Assembly (NCBI GenBank): GCA_947072805.1
Contig: CAMTJK010000053.1
Span: 1-14,626 of the forward strand
Source: an uncultured Prevotella sp.
GTDB lineage: Bacteria; Bacteroidota; Bacteroidia; Bacteroidales; Bacteroidaceae
Direction of reading: 5' to 3'
Length of the DNA stretch: 14,626 nucleotides
The translations under genes were made by a program, and so were the position numbers. Below, piece after piece: positions 1 to 8,082 of the stretch. The notes beneath the pieces were generated by a model. That model ran no database searches. It was not told where the DNA came from and worked only from the letters and a program-made list of their open reading frames with translations. The number at the start of each line of letters is the position of its first letter. Position 1 is the first letter of the stretch.

Positions 1-20
1 TTTCCGGAAAGACAGTACAA

Positions 21-62
21 AAGAAAGGGATGCGGCTTCATCGTGAGCCTCATCCCTTTCTT
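21..62 (-). terminator. Intrinsic terminator downstream of tnaA, possibly bidirectional
   Basis: A perfect 12-bp inverted repeat (21-32 with 51-62, AAGAAAGGGATG / CATCCCTTTCTT) contains an inner GGCT/AGCC stem (34-37 with 46-49). Read on the minus strand, the closing arm runs into a T-rich tail (CTTTCTTTTG). It begins 57 bases past the tnaA stop codon, as expected for that transcript's terminator. On the plus strand the tail is less uniform (TTATGTTTC), so termination from the left is possible but weaker. Bases 1-20 hold only an isolated palindrome, TTTCCGGAAA, at 1-10. Confidence 0.8.
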
Positions 63-118
63 ATGTTTCTACATTTCCTCCGCATGTTTCCATCATCCGG
101 CGGAAGAGTATAGCAGTT

Positions 119-1495
119 TTATCCCAATCTCTCGAGCTGCACGGTGAAATGGCGCATCAAAGGAGCCTCCCACGCTATGCGTACACCTCTCGTTATCTGC
201 TCTCTGCGGTCGTAAACGTTCTTCAGCGCAGCTGCTATCACAGCCATGTGGTTGTCGGTATATACGCGGCGCGGTATGGCAAGACGCAGCAGGTCGAGAC
301 CGCCGAAGCGGTTTTCGCGTGTCACGGGGTCGCGGTCGGCAAGCAGGTAACCTATCTCACAGCCTCTTATGCCGGCTTCAAGATACAGTTCCACCGTGAG
401 CGTCTGTGCCGGAAACTCCTCCTTAGGCACGTGCGTCAGCACCTTCGGGGCGTCTACGAAGATGGCATGACCGCCGGCTGGTCGCTGATAAGGTATGCCG
501 TACTCATCGAGCAGGCGTGCCAGATATTCCACCTGATGTATACGTGTCTCGAGATTGTCGAACTCCGTGTTTTCGTCAAGACCTATCGCCAGGGCGTTCA
601 TGTCGCGTCCGTTCATTCCTCCGTACGTAAGGTAGCCCTCAAACTGTACGCAGAAGCCCTTTGCCCCCTCATACCAGTCCTTGCGGTGTGTGGCTATAAA
701 GCCGCCCATGTTTACAAGTCCGTCTTTCTTGGCACTCATCGTCATGCCGTCGGCAAGCGAAAACATTTCCCTTGTTATTTCCTTTATAGTCTTTCCGGCA
801 TAACCCTCCTCGCGCGTCTTAATGAAGTAGGCGTTTTCGGCAAAGCGTGCCGAGTCGAATATCACGGCTTTCCCGTATTTGTCGGCTATGGCTCTTACCT
901 GTCGCAGGTTCTCCATCGACACAGGCTGACCTCCGGCAGTGTTGTTTGTAATGGTGACAATGATGAAGGGCACCCTGTCGGCATGCTCGCTAAGAGCTTT
1001 TTCGAGCTTTTCGGGGTCCACATTTCCCTTGAAAGGCACCTCGAGTTGCGTGTCTTTGGCAGCATCTACGGTGCAGTCGAGAGCCGTGGCGTGCCTGCCT
1101 TCAATGTGCCCCTTTGTGGTATCGAAATGCGAATTGCCGGGCACTATGTCGCCCTCGTGTACGAGATAGGAGAAGAGTACGTTTTCGGCAGCGCGTCCCT
1201 GATGGGTGGGTATCACGTATTCGAAGCCCGTAAGCCGCTCTATCGTCTCCTTCAGCTTAAAGAACGATGTTGCACCGGCATAGCTTTCGTCGCCGAGCAT
1301 TATGCCTGCCCACTGGCGGTCGCTCATCGAGCCCGTGCCCGAATCGGTAAGGAGGTCGATGTACACCTGCTCGGCTTTCAGTTGAAACACATTGTAGTGG
1401 GCTTCCTTTATCCATTGTTCACGCTCCTGGCGCGTACTTTTGCGGATAGGCTCCACCATCTTGATTTTCCAAGATTCTGCGAAAGGTAATTCCAT
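119..1495 (-). CDS. tnaA: Tryptophanase (L-tryptophan indole-lyase)
   Basis: A PLP-dependent beta-eliminating lyase that splits L-tryptophan into indole, pyruvate and ammonia in the cytoplasm. The 458 residues match the usual family length. Visible motifs are IDLLTDSGTG (46-55), IPTHQGR (95-101), the PLP-contacting DSAR (214-217, Asp214 and Arg217) and MSAKKDG, with Lys257 as the Schiff-base lysine. The family also contains tyrosine phenol-lyase. Asp125 in HFDTTKGH sits where tryptophanases have Asp and tyrosine phenol-lyases have Thr. Ile381 in CEIG replaces the substrate-binding Arg381 of tyrosine phenol-lyase. Both choices favour tryptophan, although other stretches (MSDRQWAG, the MFSLADG region) resemble tyrosine phenol-lyase. 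The start is the first ATG after a near-consensus promoter, leaving a leader of about 25 bases. It is transcribed alone, divergently from fkp. It predicts an indole-positive organism. Confidence 0.96.
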   Translation of the reverse strand: MELPFAESWKIKMVEPIRKSTRQEREQWIKEAHYNVFQLKAEQVYIDLLTDSGTGSMSDRQWAGIMLGDESYAGATSFFKLKETIERLTGFEYVIPTHQGRAAENVLFSYLVHEGDIVPGNSHFDTTKGHIEGRHATALDCTVDAAKDTQLEVPFKGNVDPEKLEKALSEHADRVPFIIVTITNNTAGGQPVSMENLRQVRAIADKYGKAVIFDSARFAENAYFIKTREEGYAGKTIKEITREMFSLADGMTMSAKKDGLVNMGGFIATHRKDWYEGAKGFCVQFEGYLTYGGMNGRDMNALAIGLDENTEFDNLETRIHQVEYLARLLDEYGIPYQRPAGGHAIFVDAPKVLTHVPKEEFPAQTLTVELYLEAGIRGCEIGYLLADRDPVTRENRFGGLDLLRLAIPRRVYTDNHMAVIAAALKNVYDRREQITRGVRIAWEAPLMRHFTVQLERLG

Positions 1496-1525
1496 AGTTT
1501 ATTATTGTTTTAGTTAATGATGTCT

Positions 1526-1557
1526 CAAAGGTAGTCATTTATTTCGATACGTACAAA
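1526..1557 (-). promoter_or_regulatory. Bacteroidetes-type promoter of tnaA
   Basis: On the minus strand this reads TTTG (1557-1554), 20 bp, then TACCTTTG (1533-1526). That fits the Bacteroides sigma-ABfr consensus TTTG-N19-21-TAnnTTTG exactly. Transcription would start near 1519, giving a 5' leader of roughly 25 bases to the ATG at 1495. There is no room for a TnaC-like leader peptide and Rho-dependent attenuation as in E. coli. Confidence 0.85.
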
Positions 1558-1628
1558 AAGAAGTTGCCTTTCCTGTCGTAAAACGCATTTTCTTTATTTT
1601 TACAACGGCGTATGTCAAGTATTTTATA

Positions 1629-1636
1629 TACATTTG
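1629..1636 (+). promoter_or_regulatory. Putative -7 element of the fkp promoter
   Basis: TACATTTG matches the Bacteroidetes -7 consensus TAnnTTTG and lies 45 bases before the fkp ATG, a typical distance. No good TTTG is seen 19-21 bases further up, where the sequence reads ACAACGGCG, so the promoter may be weak or activator-dependent. It diverges from the tnaA promoter, with about 120 bases between the inferred start sites. Confidence 0.6.
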
Positions 1637-1680
1637 CACTATTATAATAAGGTATAAAACAACTACCACATAACCTAACG

Positions 1681-4479
1681 ATGAAAAAGTTGCTCTCTTT
1701 GCCCCCTAACCTGGTGGGCAGTTTTCATGAAATCACCGGGTTGTCCTCATCCGAATATTTCTGCACCAACGACCCCGTAGGGCACAAGCTCGGCAGCGGA
1801 GGCGGCACAACATGGCTGCTCGAAGAGTGCTTCCGCCACACGGAAGGCGGCAAAGACATGCCCACCGACAAGGGTATGGGCAAGGACTTCGGGCAATGGC
1901 TCGCCTCCGACAAGCGGATACTGCTGCACGCCGGCGGACAGAGCCGCCGACTGCCGTCGTATGCACCGTCGGGTAAGATTCTTACGCCGGTGCCGGTGTT
2001 CAGATGGGAGCGCGGACAAAAGCTAAGCCAGACATTGCTCGACCTGCAGTTGCCTCTCTATGAGCGGCTTATGAACATTGCCCCCGACAACATACACACC
2101 ATGATTGTTAGCGGCGACGTGTACATACGCGCCACAGGACAGCTACCTCCGGTGCCCGATGCCGACGTGGTGTGCTACGGTCTGTGGCTCGACTCCTCGA
2201 TAGCCACCGACCACGGGGTATTCGTGAGCGAACGGCGCACACCGTCGGTGCTGAAGCAAATGCTGCAAAAGCCATCGGTGGCAGTGCTCAACGACCTGCA
2301 ACAGGAGCACTTCTATCTTACCGATATAGGCGTATGGATGCTCAGCGACCGCGCCGTAGAGATGCTCATAAAACGTTCGCACAAGGGAAATGACGTGGTG
2401 GAATACGACCTCTATGGCGAATTCGGATGCACACTCGGCACCAATCCCACCATAAAAGACGCCGACATGGCTGCACTAAGCGTGGCTATAGTACCGCTGC
2501 CGGGCGGAGAGTTCTATCATTACGGGACAAGCAAGGAGATGATTTCATCTACGCTGGCAGTGCAGAACATCGTAAACGACCAGCGGGAAATAATGCACAG
2601 GGCACGAAAGCCCCACCCATCCATCTTCGTGCAGAACGCCCGCATAGAGCAGAGCTTCAACCGGTTCAACACAAACCTCTGGATAGAGAACAGCCACGTA
2701 GGGAAGGGATGGAAACTGAGCCACGACAACATAGTGACCGGCGTACCCGAAAACAACTGGCTGATAAGTCTATGCGCCGGACAATGCATAGATGTTGTGC
2801 CGGTGGGCGAAAGTTCATACGTACTGCGACCTTACACCATAGACAGCAAGTTTGCCGGCAAGCAACAACAGGAGCGCATCTTCCCCGTGTTCGACGACAT
2901 CGAAAAGATGGGCAGCGCACTCGGCACAATGCTCGCAACCGACTATGTGCCCACTCGGCTTGAAAATCCGGACACCCCACTGCCGCAGGTGCTTGAAGAC
3001 TGCCCGATGATGAGCGCAGAAGAAATATCAGAGAAAGCGAATCTCGTGCGACTCGTAAACCAGCGACGCGAATTCAGAAATCAGAACTGGACTGACATAG
3101 CCGCAAACCACGAGCACAGCGTGTTCTATCAGCTCGACCTCGACAACGCAGCACACTGCTTTGCCGAAGCTAACATACCGCTACCCGGAGAACTATCGGA
3201 CAGCGTGCCATTGCTGACACGCATACACGACGCCATGTTCCGCTCGGAAGTGAAAAGACTGAGAGGGGATGACGCCGCACCCGACGACCGTCACGCCTTC
3301 GAACTGCTCTGCGACGGCATTACAGGACAGCTGGCAGGCTGCAAACAGATGCCGCGGATGTCGGTTTATTCGGACCAGATAGTATGGGGACGCAGTCCGG
3401 TACGCATAGACATAGCGGGCGGATGGACCGACACCCCGCCATACTGCCTCATGGAAGGAGGCAACGTGATAAACCTTGCCATCGAACTTAACGGACAACC
3501 ACCGTTGCAGACTTACGTCAGACCATGCAAGGAGAGGCACATCGTATGCCGGAGCATCGACCTCGGCGCCGTAGAGACAATAGAAACATACGAGGAACTT
3601 GCCGACTTCAGCCATGTGGGCAGCCCATTTGCCATACCCAAGGCCGCCCTTGTGCTCGCAGGCTTCCATCCCGACTACTGTTCCATGCGGTATCCCTCGC
3701 TGAAGGCACAGCTCGACGACTTCGGATGCGGCATAGAACTGACACTGCTGTCTGCCATCCCTGCAGGCAGCGGACTGGGCACAAGCAGCATTCTCGCTGC
3801 AACGGTGCTCGGAGCCATAAGCGACTTCTGCTCACTGGCATGGGACAAGAACGAGATTTGCAGACGGACACTGGTGCTCGAACAGCTGCTCACCACCGGA
3901 GGAGGATGGCAAGACCAGTTCGGTGGCGTGCTGCACGGCGTAAAACTGCTGCAGACGGAGCGCGGATTTAACCAGAATACGCTTGTAAGGTGGCTGCCGG
4001 ACGACATATACACACAACCGGAGTACGCACGCTGTCACCTGCTATACTATACCGGCATAACACGGACGGCAAAGAATATTCTCGCTGAAATAGTGAGACG
4101 CATGTTCCTTAACCACGGCAACCAGCTGCAACTGCTGCGCGAAATGAAAGCACACACTCTGGACATGTATGAAGCCATACAGCGGCAGGACTTCAAACAG
4201 GCGGGACTGCTCATGCGCAAGACGTGGATGCAGAACCAGACGCTCGACAGCGGAACCAATCCCGACACGGTGGAAAGACTGACACGCCTCGTGGACGACT
4301 ATTGCCTCGGATATAAACTACCGGGCGCAGGCGGAGGCGGTTACCTGTACATGATGGCGAAAGACCCCGAAGCTGCTGCACGGGTAAAACAAATAATAAA
4401 CGAAAACAGACCCAACGGAAACGCACGCTTCGTGGACATGTCGCTAAGCAGAAAGGGCTTGCAGGTGAGCCGAAGCTGA
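1681..4479 (+). CDS. fkp: Bifunctional L-fucokinase / L-fucose-1-phosphate guanylyltransferase
   Basis: A cytoplasmic enzyme of the fucose salvage route. It phosphorylates L-fucose with ATP to fucose-1-phosphate, then couples that to GTP to give GDP-L-fucose for surface glycans. The 932 residues are close to B. fragilis Fkp (about 949 from memory). The N-terminal pyrophosphorylase half shows GSGGGT (38-43) and HAGGQSRRLP (83-92), a nucleotide-binding signature. The C-terminal half is a GHMP kinase with all three motifs: PVRIDIAGGWTDTPPY (573-588), IPAGSGLGTSS (693-703) and PGAGGGGY (881-888). It ends in VSRS like its homologues. From memory of the family, the linker after about residue 410 lacks roughly 30 residues and a short Gly/Lys-rich insert sits near residues 53-68. 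Both are unverified. Isoleucine is mostly ATA here. First gene of the probable fkp-GSCFA-murF-alr operon; the start is the first in-frame ATG after the promoter. Confidence 0.96.
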   Translation: MKKLLSLPPNLVGSFHEITGLSSSEYFCTNDPVGHKLGSGGGTTWLLEECFRHTEGGKDMPTDKGMGKDFGQWLASDKRILLHAGGQSRRLPSYAPSGKILTPVPVFRWERGQKLSQTLLDLQLPLYERLMNIAPDNIHTMIVSGDVYIRATGQLPPVPDADVVCYGLWLDSSIATDHGVFVSERRTPSVLKQMLQKPSVAVLNDLQQEHFYLTDIGVWMLSDRAVEMLIKRSHKGNDVVEYDLYGEFGCTLGTNPTIKDADMAALSVAIVPLPGGEFYHYGTSKEMISSTLAVQNIVNDQREIMHRARKPHPSIFVQNARIEQSFNRFNTNLWIENSHVGKGWKLSHDNIVTGVPENNWLISLCAGQCIDVVPVGESSYVLRPYTIDSKFAGKQQQERIFPVFDDIEKMGSALGTMLATDYVPTRLENPDTPLPQVLEDCPMMSAEEISEKANLVRLVNQRREFRNQNWTDIAANHEHSVFYQLDLDNAAHCFAEANIPLPGELSDSVPLLTRIHDAMFRSEVKRLRGDDAAPDDRHAFELLCDGITGQLAGCKQMPRMSVYSDQIVWGRSPVRIDIAGGWTDTPPYCLMEGGNVINLAIELNGQPPLQTYVRPCKERHIVCRSIDLGAVETIETYEELADFSHVGSPFAIPKAALVLAGFHPDYCSMRYPSLKAQLDDFGCGIELTLLSAIPAGSGLGTSSILAATVLGAISDFCSLAWDKNEICRRTLVLEQLLTTGGGWQDQFGGVLHGVKLLQTERGFNQNTLVRWLPDDIYTQPEYARCHLLYYTGITRTAKNILAEIVRRMFLNHGNQLQLLREMKAHTLDMYEAIQRQDFKQAGLLMRKTWMQNQTLDSGTNPDTVERLTRLVDDYCLGYKLPGAGGGGYLYMMAKDPEAAARVKQIINENRPNGNARFVDMSLSRKGLQVSRS

Positions 4480-4507
4480 CACGAGAATATACATTATATA
4501 TATTGAA

Positions 4508-5308
4508 ATGGAATTCAGAACAAGAGTAAACATTCCACAACCCGACTTCGAAATAGAGCCGCAGGAGGAGATGTTGTTCGTTGGTTCGTGCTTCGCCGAC
4601 AACATTGGCAAGCGCTTTATGGAAGAGAAATTTCGCGCAACGGTAAATCCATACGGCGTGATGTATAATCCGGCAAGCATTCTGCACACCGTAGAACGCT
4701 GCGACAATGCGCCGCGTGTGGCGCTTTTCACTCTCGGCACAAACCACGTATACAGACTTAAAGAGACCGGGGAAATAGTGGACAACTGCCGCAAAAGACC
4801 GCAGAACCTGTTTTCTGAAGAAGAACTAAGCATCGACGAATGCCACCATTACCTCGCCAAGGCAGCAGAGACTCTGTCAAAGCGCAATCCCGACGTGAGG
4901 ATTATAGTTACCGTCAGCCCCATACGTTATGCCAAATACGGCTATCACGGCAGCCAACTGTCGAAGGCTGTGCTGCTGCTTGCCGCCGACAAGCTTACAC
5001 AAACCCATGACTTCTGTTCCTATTTTCCGGCCTACGAGATAGTATGCGACGAGCTACGCGACTATCGTTTCTACTCTCCCGACATGCTCCACCCGTCGCC
5101 ACAGGCCGTAGACTACATCTGGGAAGTGTTTTCGGATGCGTATTTCAGCGCGGCAGCAAAACGCTTCATCGACGAATGGCGACCCATAAAGGAGGCATTG
5201 GGACACCGTCCGTTCAATCCGGACAGTGCAGAATACCGCGCCTTCATGGATAAAACAATGTTAAAAGTAGCGGTGTTGTCAGAAAAATATCCGAACTTTG
5301 CATTATGA
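4508..5308 (+). CDS. GSCFA-domain protein (SGNH-hydrolase-like, function unknown)
   Basis: A 266-residue protein carrying the motif that names the GSCFA family, VGSCFA at 25-30, with Ser27 as the likely nucleophile. Other family features are LGTNHVY (76-82), TVSPIR (135-140) and DMLHPS (192-197). Asp192 and His195 would complete an SGNH-type Ser-Asp-His set. No signal peptide or membrane segment is seen, so it appears cytoplasmic. The family has no established substrate that I know of; SGNH folds commonly act as esterases or acyltransferases. It starts 28 bases after fkp in an AT-rich gap and ends in an ATGA overlap 13 bases before murF-alr, so co-transcription is likely. The neighbours suggest, without proving, a role in glycan or cell-wall precursor metabolism. 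Confidence 0.9.
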   Translation: MEFRTRVNIPQPDFEIEPQEEMLFVGSCFADNIGKRFMEEKFRATVNPYGVMYNPASILHTVERCDNAPRVALFTLGTNHVYRLKETGEIVDNCRKRPQNLFSEEELSIDECHHYLAKAAETLSKRNPDVRIIVTVSPIRYAKYGYHGSQLSKAVLLLAADKLTQTHDFCSYFPAYEIVCDELRDYRFYSPDMLHPSPQAVDYIWEVFSDAYFSAAAKRFIDEWRPIKEALGHRPFNPDSAEYRAFMDKTMLKVAVLSEKYPNFAL

Positions 5309-5321
5309 GAAACAGCTTATT

Positions 5322-7826
5322 ATGAAATATTCCATTGAGAAAGTTATCACGCTCATAGGAGCACGGCGCACCGGCGATGCCGATGCGAGTATCGGGTGGC
5401 TGCTTACCGACAGCCGCTCGCTTTGTTTTCCGGAAGAGACTCTCTTCTTTGCGTTACGCACCGAACGTAACGACGGTCACCATTATATATCAGATTTATA
5501 TCGCAGGGGCGTAAGAAACTTCGTGGTCGAAAATGTTCCCGCCAATGCAAAAGCCGAATATGGGGATGCCAACTTCCTGAAAGTGGTAAGTCCGCTGGCT
5601 GCACTGCAACGTCTGGCAGAGCGACATCGCGACGAGTTCGACATTCCTGTGGTGGGCATCACGGGCAGCAATGGCAAGACAATGGTAAAGGAATGGCTCT
5701 ACCAGGTGCTGTCACCGCAGATGAACGTGACCCGTTCGCCACGGTCCTACAACTCGCAGATAGGAGTACCGCTGTCGGTATGGCTGCTCAACGAACACAC
5801 GCAGGTGGGCTTGTTTGAGGCAGGCATAAGCGAACCGGGCGAGATGGAGTCGCTAAGAGACATCATACAGCCAACAATAGGCGTGCTCACGTCGCTCGGA
5901 AAGGCTCATCAGGAGAACTTCCGCAGCATGGAAGAGAAATGCAGGGAAAAACTGCGGCTCTTCCACGACGCGAAAATCGTAATCTACGATTCGGACGACG
6001 CCATAGTAAGCAGGTGCATAAGGAGTTCTAACTTCAAAGGCGAAAAGATAGGATGGAGCACAACCGACAGACAAGCTGCCATGTTCATAGAAAAGATAAC
6101 GCCTGTCGAGTCGGACAATATAAATGCCGACGGAGTACAGCCACCACTGCTCGAAGTTAGCTACGTGTTCAAAGGCAAGGCGGCAACATATCATCTGCCT
6201 TTCATAGACGAAGCTTCCGTAAAATGCTCCATCGCCTGCGCTAGTGCTGCCTTGCAGCTCGGCGTAACAGCTGAAGACGTGGACAGCAGGATGGCTCATC
6301 TCGAGCCCGTTGCCATGCGCCTTGAGGTGAAAGAGGGACGCAACGGCTGCACTCTCATCAACGATTCGTACAACTCCGACGTAAACTCCCTCGACATAGC
6401 TCTCGACTTCATGAACAGGCGTCCAGCCCACCACGGACGCAAACGCACCATGATTCTGAGCGACATTTTCCAAAGCGGCGAGCAACCCGAAAAGCTATAC
6501 AAAGAGGTGTCGGAACTGGCTGCAAAACGCGGCGTGGAGAAATTCATAGGCATCGGCAACACGATAAGCAGCCAGGCTGACAAGATAGAAACAGGAGAAA
6601 AATACTTCTTCAGCGACGTGAAGACTTTTGTGGAAAGCAACGTTTTCCGCTCTCTTCACGATGAAGTAATACTTATAAAAGGCTCGCGCACGTTCGGCTT
6701 CGACCATATTACGGAGTTGCTGGAACAGAAAGTTCACGAAACAATACTTGAAGTAAACCTCAACGGAGTGGTGGATAACCTCAACCACTACCGTTCCATG
6801 ATGCACCCCGACACCAAAATTGTCTGCATGGTAAAAGCCGATGCATACGGAGCCGGTGCCGTAGAAGTGGCAAAGACACTGCAGGAACACCGCGTGGACT
6901 ACCTTGCCGTGGCTGTAGCCGACGAAGGCGTGACGCTGCGCAAGAACGGAATAACAGGCAATATCATGATCATGAACCCGGAAATGACGGCCTTCAAGAC
7001 AATGTTCGACTACGAACTGGAACCTGAAGTGTACAGTTTCCGTCTGCTCGACGCACTTGTCAAGGCTGCCGAAAAGGAGGGTATTACAGGTCTTCCCGTA
7101 CACATAAAACTCGATACGGGCATGAGAAGGCTCGGATTCAATCCAGAGGAGGACATGGATGAACTTATCGACAGACTGAAAAAGCAGAATGCTATCATAC
7201 CGCGCTCGGTATTCTCACACTTCGTGGGCTCCGACAGCGACGATTTCGACGATTTCTCAAAGCACCAGTTCGAACTCTTTGACAAGGCAAGCCGCAAGCT
7301 GCAAGCTGCTTTCGAGCATCGCATACTACGCCACATCGACAACTCTGCCGGCATAGAGCATTTCCCAGACAGACAACTCGACATGTGTCGCCTGGGGCTC
7401 GGACTTTACGGAATAGACAGCCGCGACAACCACATCCTCAACACCGTAAGCACACTGAAAACCACAATACTGCAACTTAGACACGTGGCATCCGGCGATA
7501 CCGTGGGCTACAGCCGTCGCGGAAAGCTCGAACGCGACAGCGTGATAGGCGCCATTCCGATAGGCTATGCCGACGGGCTTAACCGTCATCTGGGCAACGG
7601 CAACTGCTACTGTCTTGTAAACGGCAAGAAAGCGCCATACGTGGGCAACATCTGTATGGACGTGGCCATGATTGATGTCACCGGCATAGAATGCAAAGAG
7701 GGCGATACGGTGGAGATATTCGGCGAGAACCTGCCTGTCACGGTGCTTTCTGACGCTCTTCAGACCATTCCCTACGAGGTACTTACAAGCATAAGCAACC
7801 GTGTAAAAAAGGTGTACTATTACTAA
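5322..7826 (+). CDS. murF-alr: Fused MurF (UDP-MurNAc-tripeptide:D-Ala-D-Ala ligase) and alanine racemase
   Basis: An 834-residue cytoplasmic fusion typical of Bacteroidetes. Residues 1-470 are a Mur ligase that adds D-Ala-D-Ala to UDP-MurNAc-tripeptide. It has the ATP-binding loop GITGSNGKT (112-120), PVAMRLE (329-335), the NDSYNS motif (347-352) and the GSRTFGF end of MurF. Residues from about 472 form a fold-type III alanine racemase supplying D-Ala. Its PLP lysine is Lys505 in VKADAYG and its catalytic tyrosine is Tyr730 in VGYS, followed by IPIGYADG. Almost no linker separates the halves. The frame is also open from a TTG at 5298, inside the GSCFA gene. The ATG at 5322 is preferred because the N-terminus MKYSIEKV then matches MurF homologues. 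Last gene of the operon; no U-tract terminator follows. Confidence 0.95.
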   Translation: MKYSIEKVITLIGARRTGDADASIGWLLTDSRSLCFPEETLFFALRTERNDGHHYISDLYRRGVRNFVVENVPANAKAEYGDANFLKVVSPLAALQRLAERHRDEFDIPVVGITGSNGKTMVKEWLYQVLSPQMNVTRSPRSYNSQIGVPLSVWLLNEHTQVGLFEAGISEPGEMESLRDIIQPTIGVLTSLGKAHQENFRSMEEKCREKLRLFHDAKIVIYDSDDAIVSRCIRSSNFKGEKIGWSTTDRQAAMFIEKITPVESDNINADGVQPPLLEVSYVFKGKAATYHLPFIDEASVKCSIACASAALQLGVTAEDVDSRMAHLEPVAMRLEVKEGRNGCTLINDSYNSDVNSLDIALDFMNRRPAHHGRKRTMILSDIFQSGEQPEKLYKEVSELAAKRGVEKFIGIGNTISSQADKIETGEKYFFSDVKTFVESNVFRSLHDEVILIKGSRTFGFDHITELLEQKVHETILEVNLNGVVDNLNHYRSMMHPDTKIVCMVKADAYGAGAVEVAKTLQEHRVDYLAVAVADEGVTLRKNGITGNIMIMNPEMTAFKTMFDYELEPEVYSFRLLDALVKAAEKEGITGLPVHIKLDTGMRRLGFNPEEDMDELIDRLKKQNAIIPRSVFSHFVGSDSDDFDDFSKHQFELFDKASRKLQAAFEHRILRHIDNSAGIEHFPDRQLDMCRLGLGLYGIDSRDNHILNTVSTLKTTILQLRHVASGDTVGYSRRGKLERDSVIGAIPIGYADGLNRHLGNGNCYCLVNGKKAPYVGNICMDVAMIDVTGIECKEGDTVEIFGENLPVTVLSDALQTIPYEVLTSISNRVKKVYYY

Positions 7827-7927
7827 ACCCTTACAGATCATTAGAGTGTAAAAGGCATTTTCTGCAAATGCAATGAACTCATTCTCACATCAGTAGAATA
7901 AAAACATATACTATTTATAGCGGAAAT

Positions 7928-7958
7928 TTGTCATCAGAACGACATGGGCATATGACAA
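7928..7958. repeat. 7-bp inverted repeat, possible operator
   Basis: TTGTCAT (7928-7934) and ATGACAA (7952-7958) are perfect inverted copies, with centres 24 bp apart. The repeat lies about 100 bp upstream of the inferred -7 box of the MFS transporter. The spacing fits a dimeric regulator contacting two turns of DNA better than an RNA hairpin. No known regulator's consensus was recognised, and the match could be chance in AT-rich DNA. Confidence 0.3.
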
Positions 7959-8035
7959 TCTGTTTGATATTCTTCTCATTTTCACGTTAATTTAATAAAA
8001 AGTTTGAAGCTTCTGTTGTATATATACATTAATTG

Positions 8036-8068
8036 TTTCAGTCAATTCAATATTTTTACATATCTTTG
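8036..8068 (+). promoter_or_regulatory. Putative Bacteroidetes-type promoter of the MFS transporter
   Basis: TATCTTTG at 8061-8068 matches the -7 consensus TAnnTTTG. TTTC at 8036-8039 lies 21 bp upstream and is one base from the -33 TTTG. Transcription would start near 8075, giving a leader of about 35 bases. Confidence 0.65.
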
Positions 8069-8082
8069 CAAAAGTATTTTTA

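Noticed and set aside
149..1489. A 446-codon open frame on the plus strand covering almost all of tnaA
   Set aside because: It is codon-aligned with tnaA, so it stays open simply because tnaA avoids TTA, CTA and TCA codons. Its product shows no recognisable family, and tnaA is unmistakable on the other strand.
1747..2019. Several 60-180 codon open frames antisense or out of frame within fkp (for example 1747-2019 and 2427-2963)
   Set aside because: They are shadows of a G+C-biased coding sequence, rich in Arg/His/Cys with no recognisable domain.
5298..5321. TTG-initiated N-terminal extension of murF-alr
   Set aside because: It would overlap the GSCFA gene and add residues not seen in MurF homologues. 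The ATG at 5322 gives the expected N-terminus.
7855..7871. GCATTT/AAATGC hairpin after murF-alr as a terminator
   Set aside because: The stem is six mostly A/T pairs with no T-tract, so it is not reported as a terminator.
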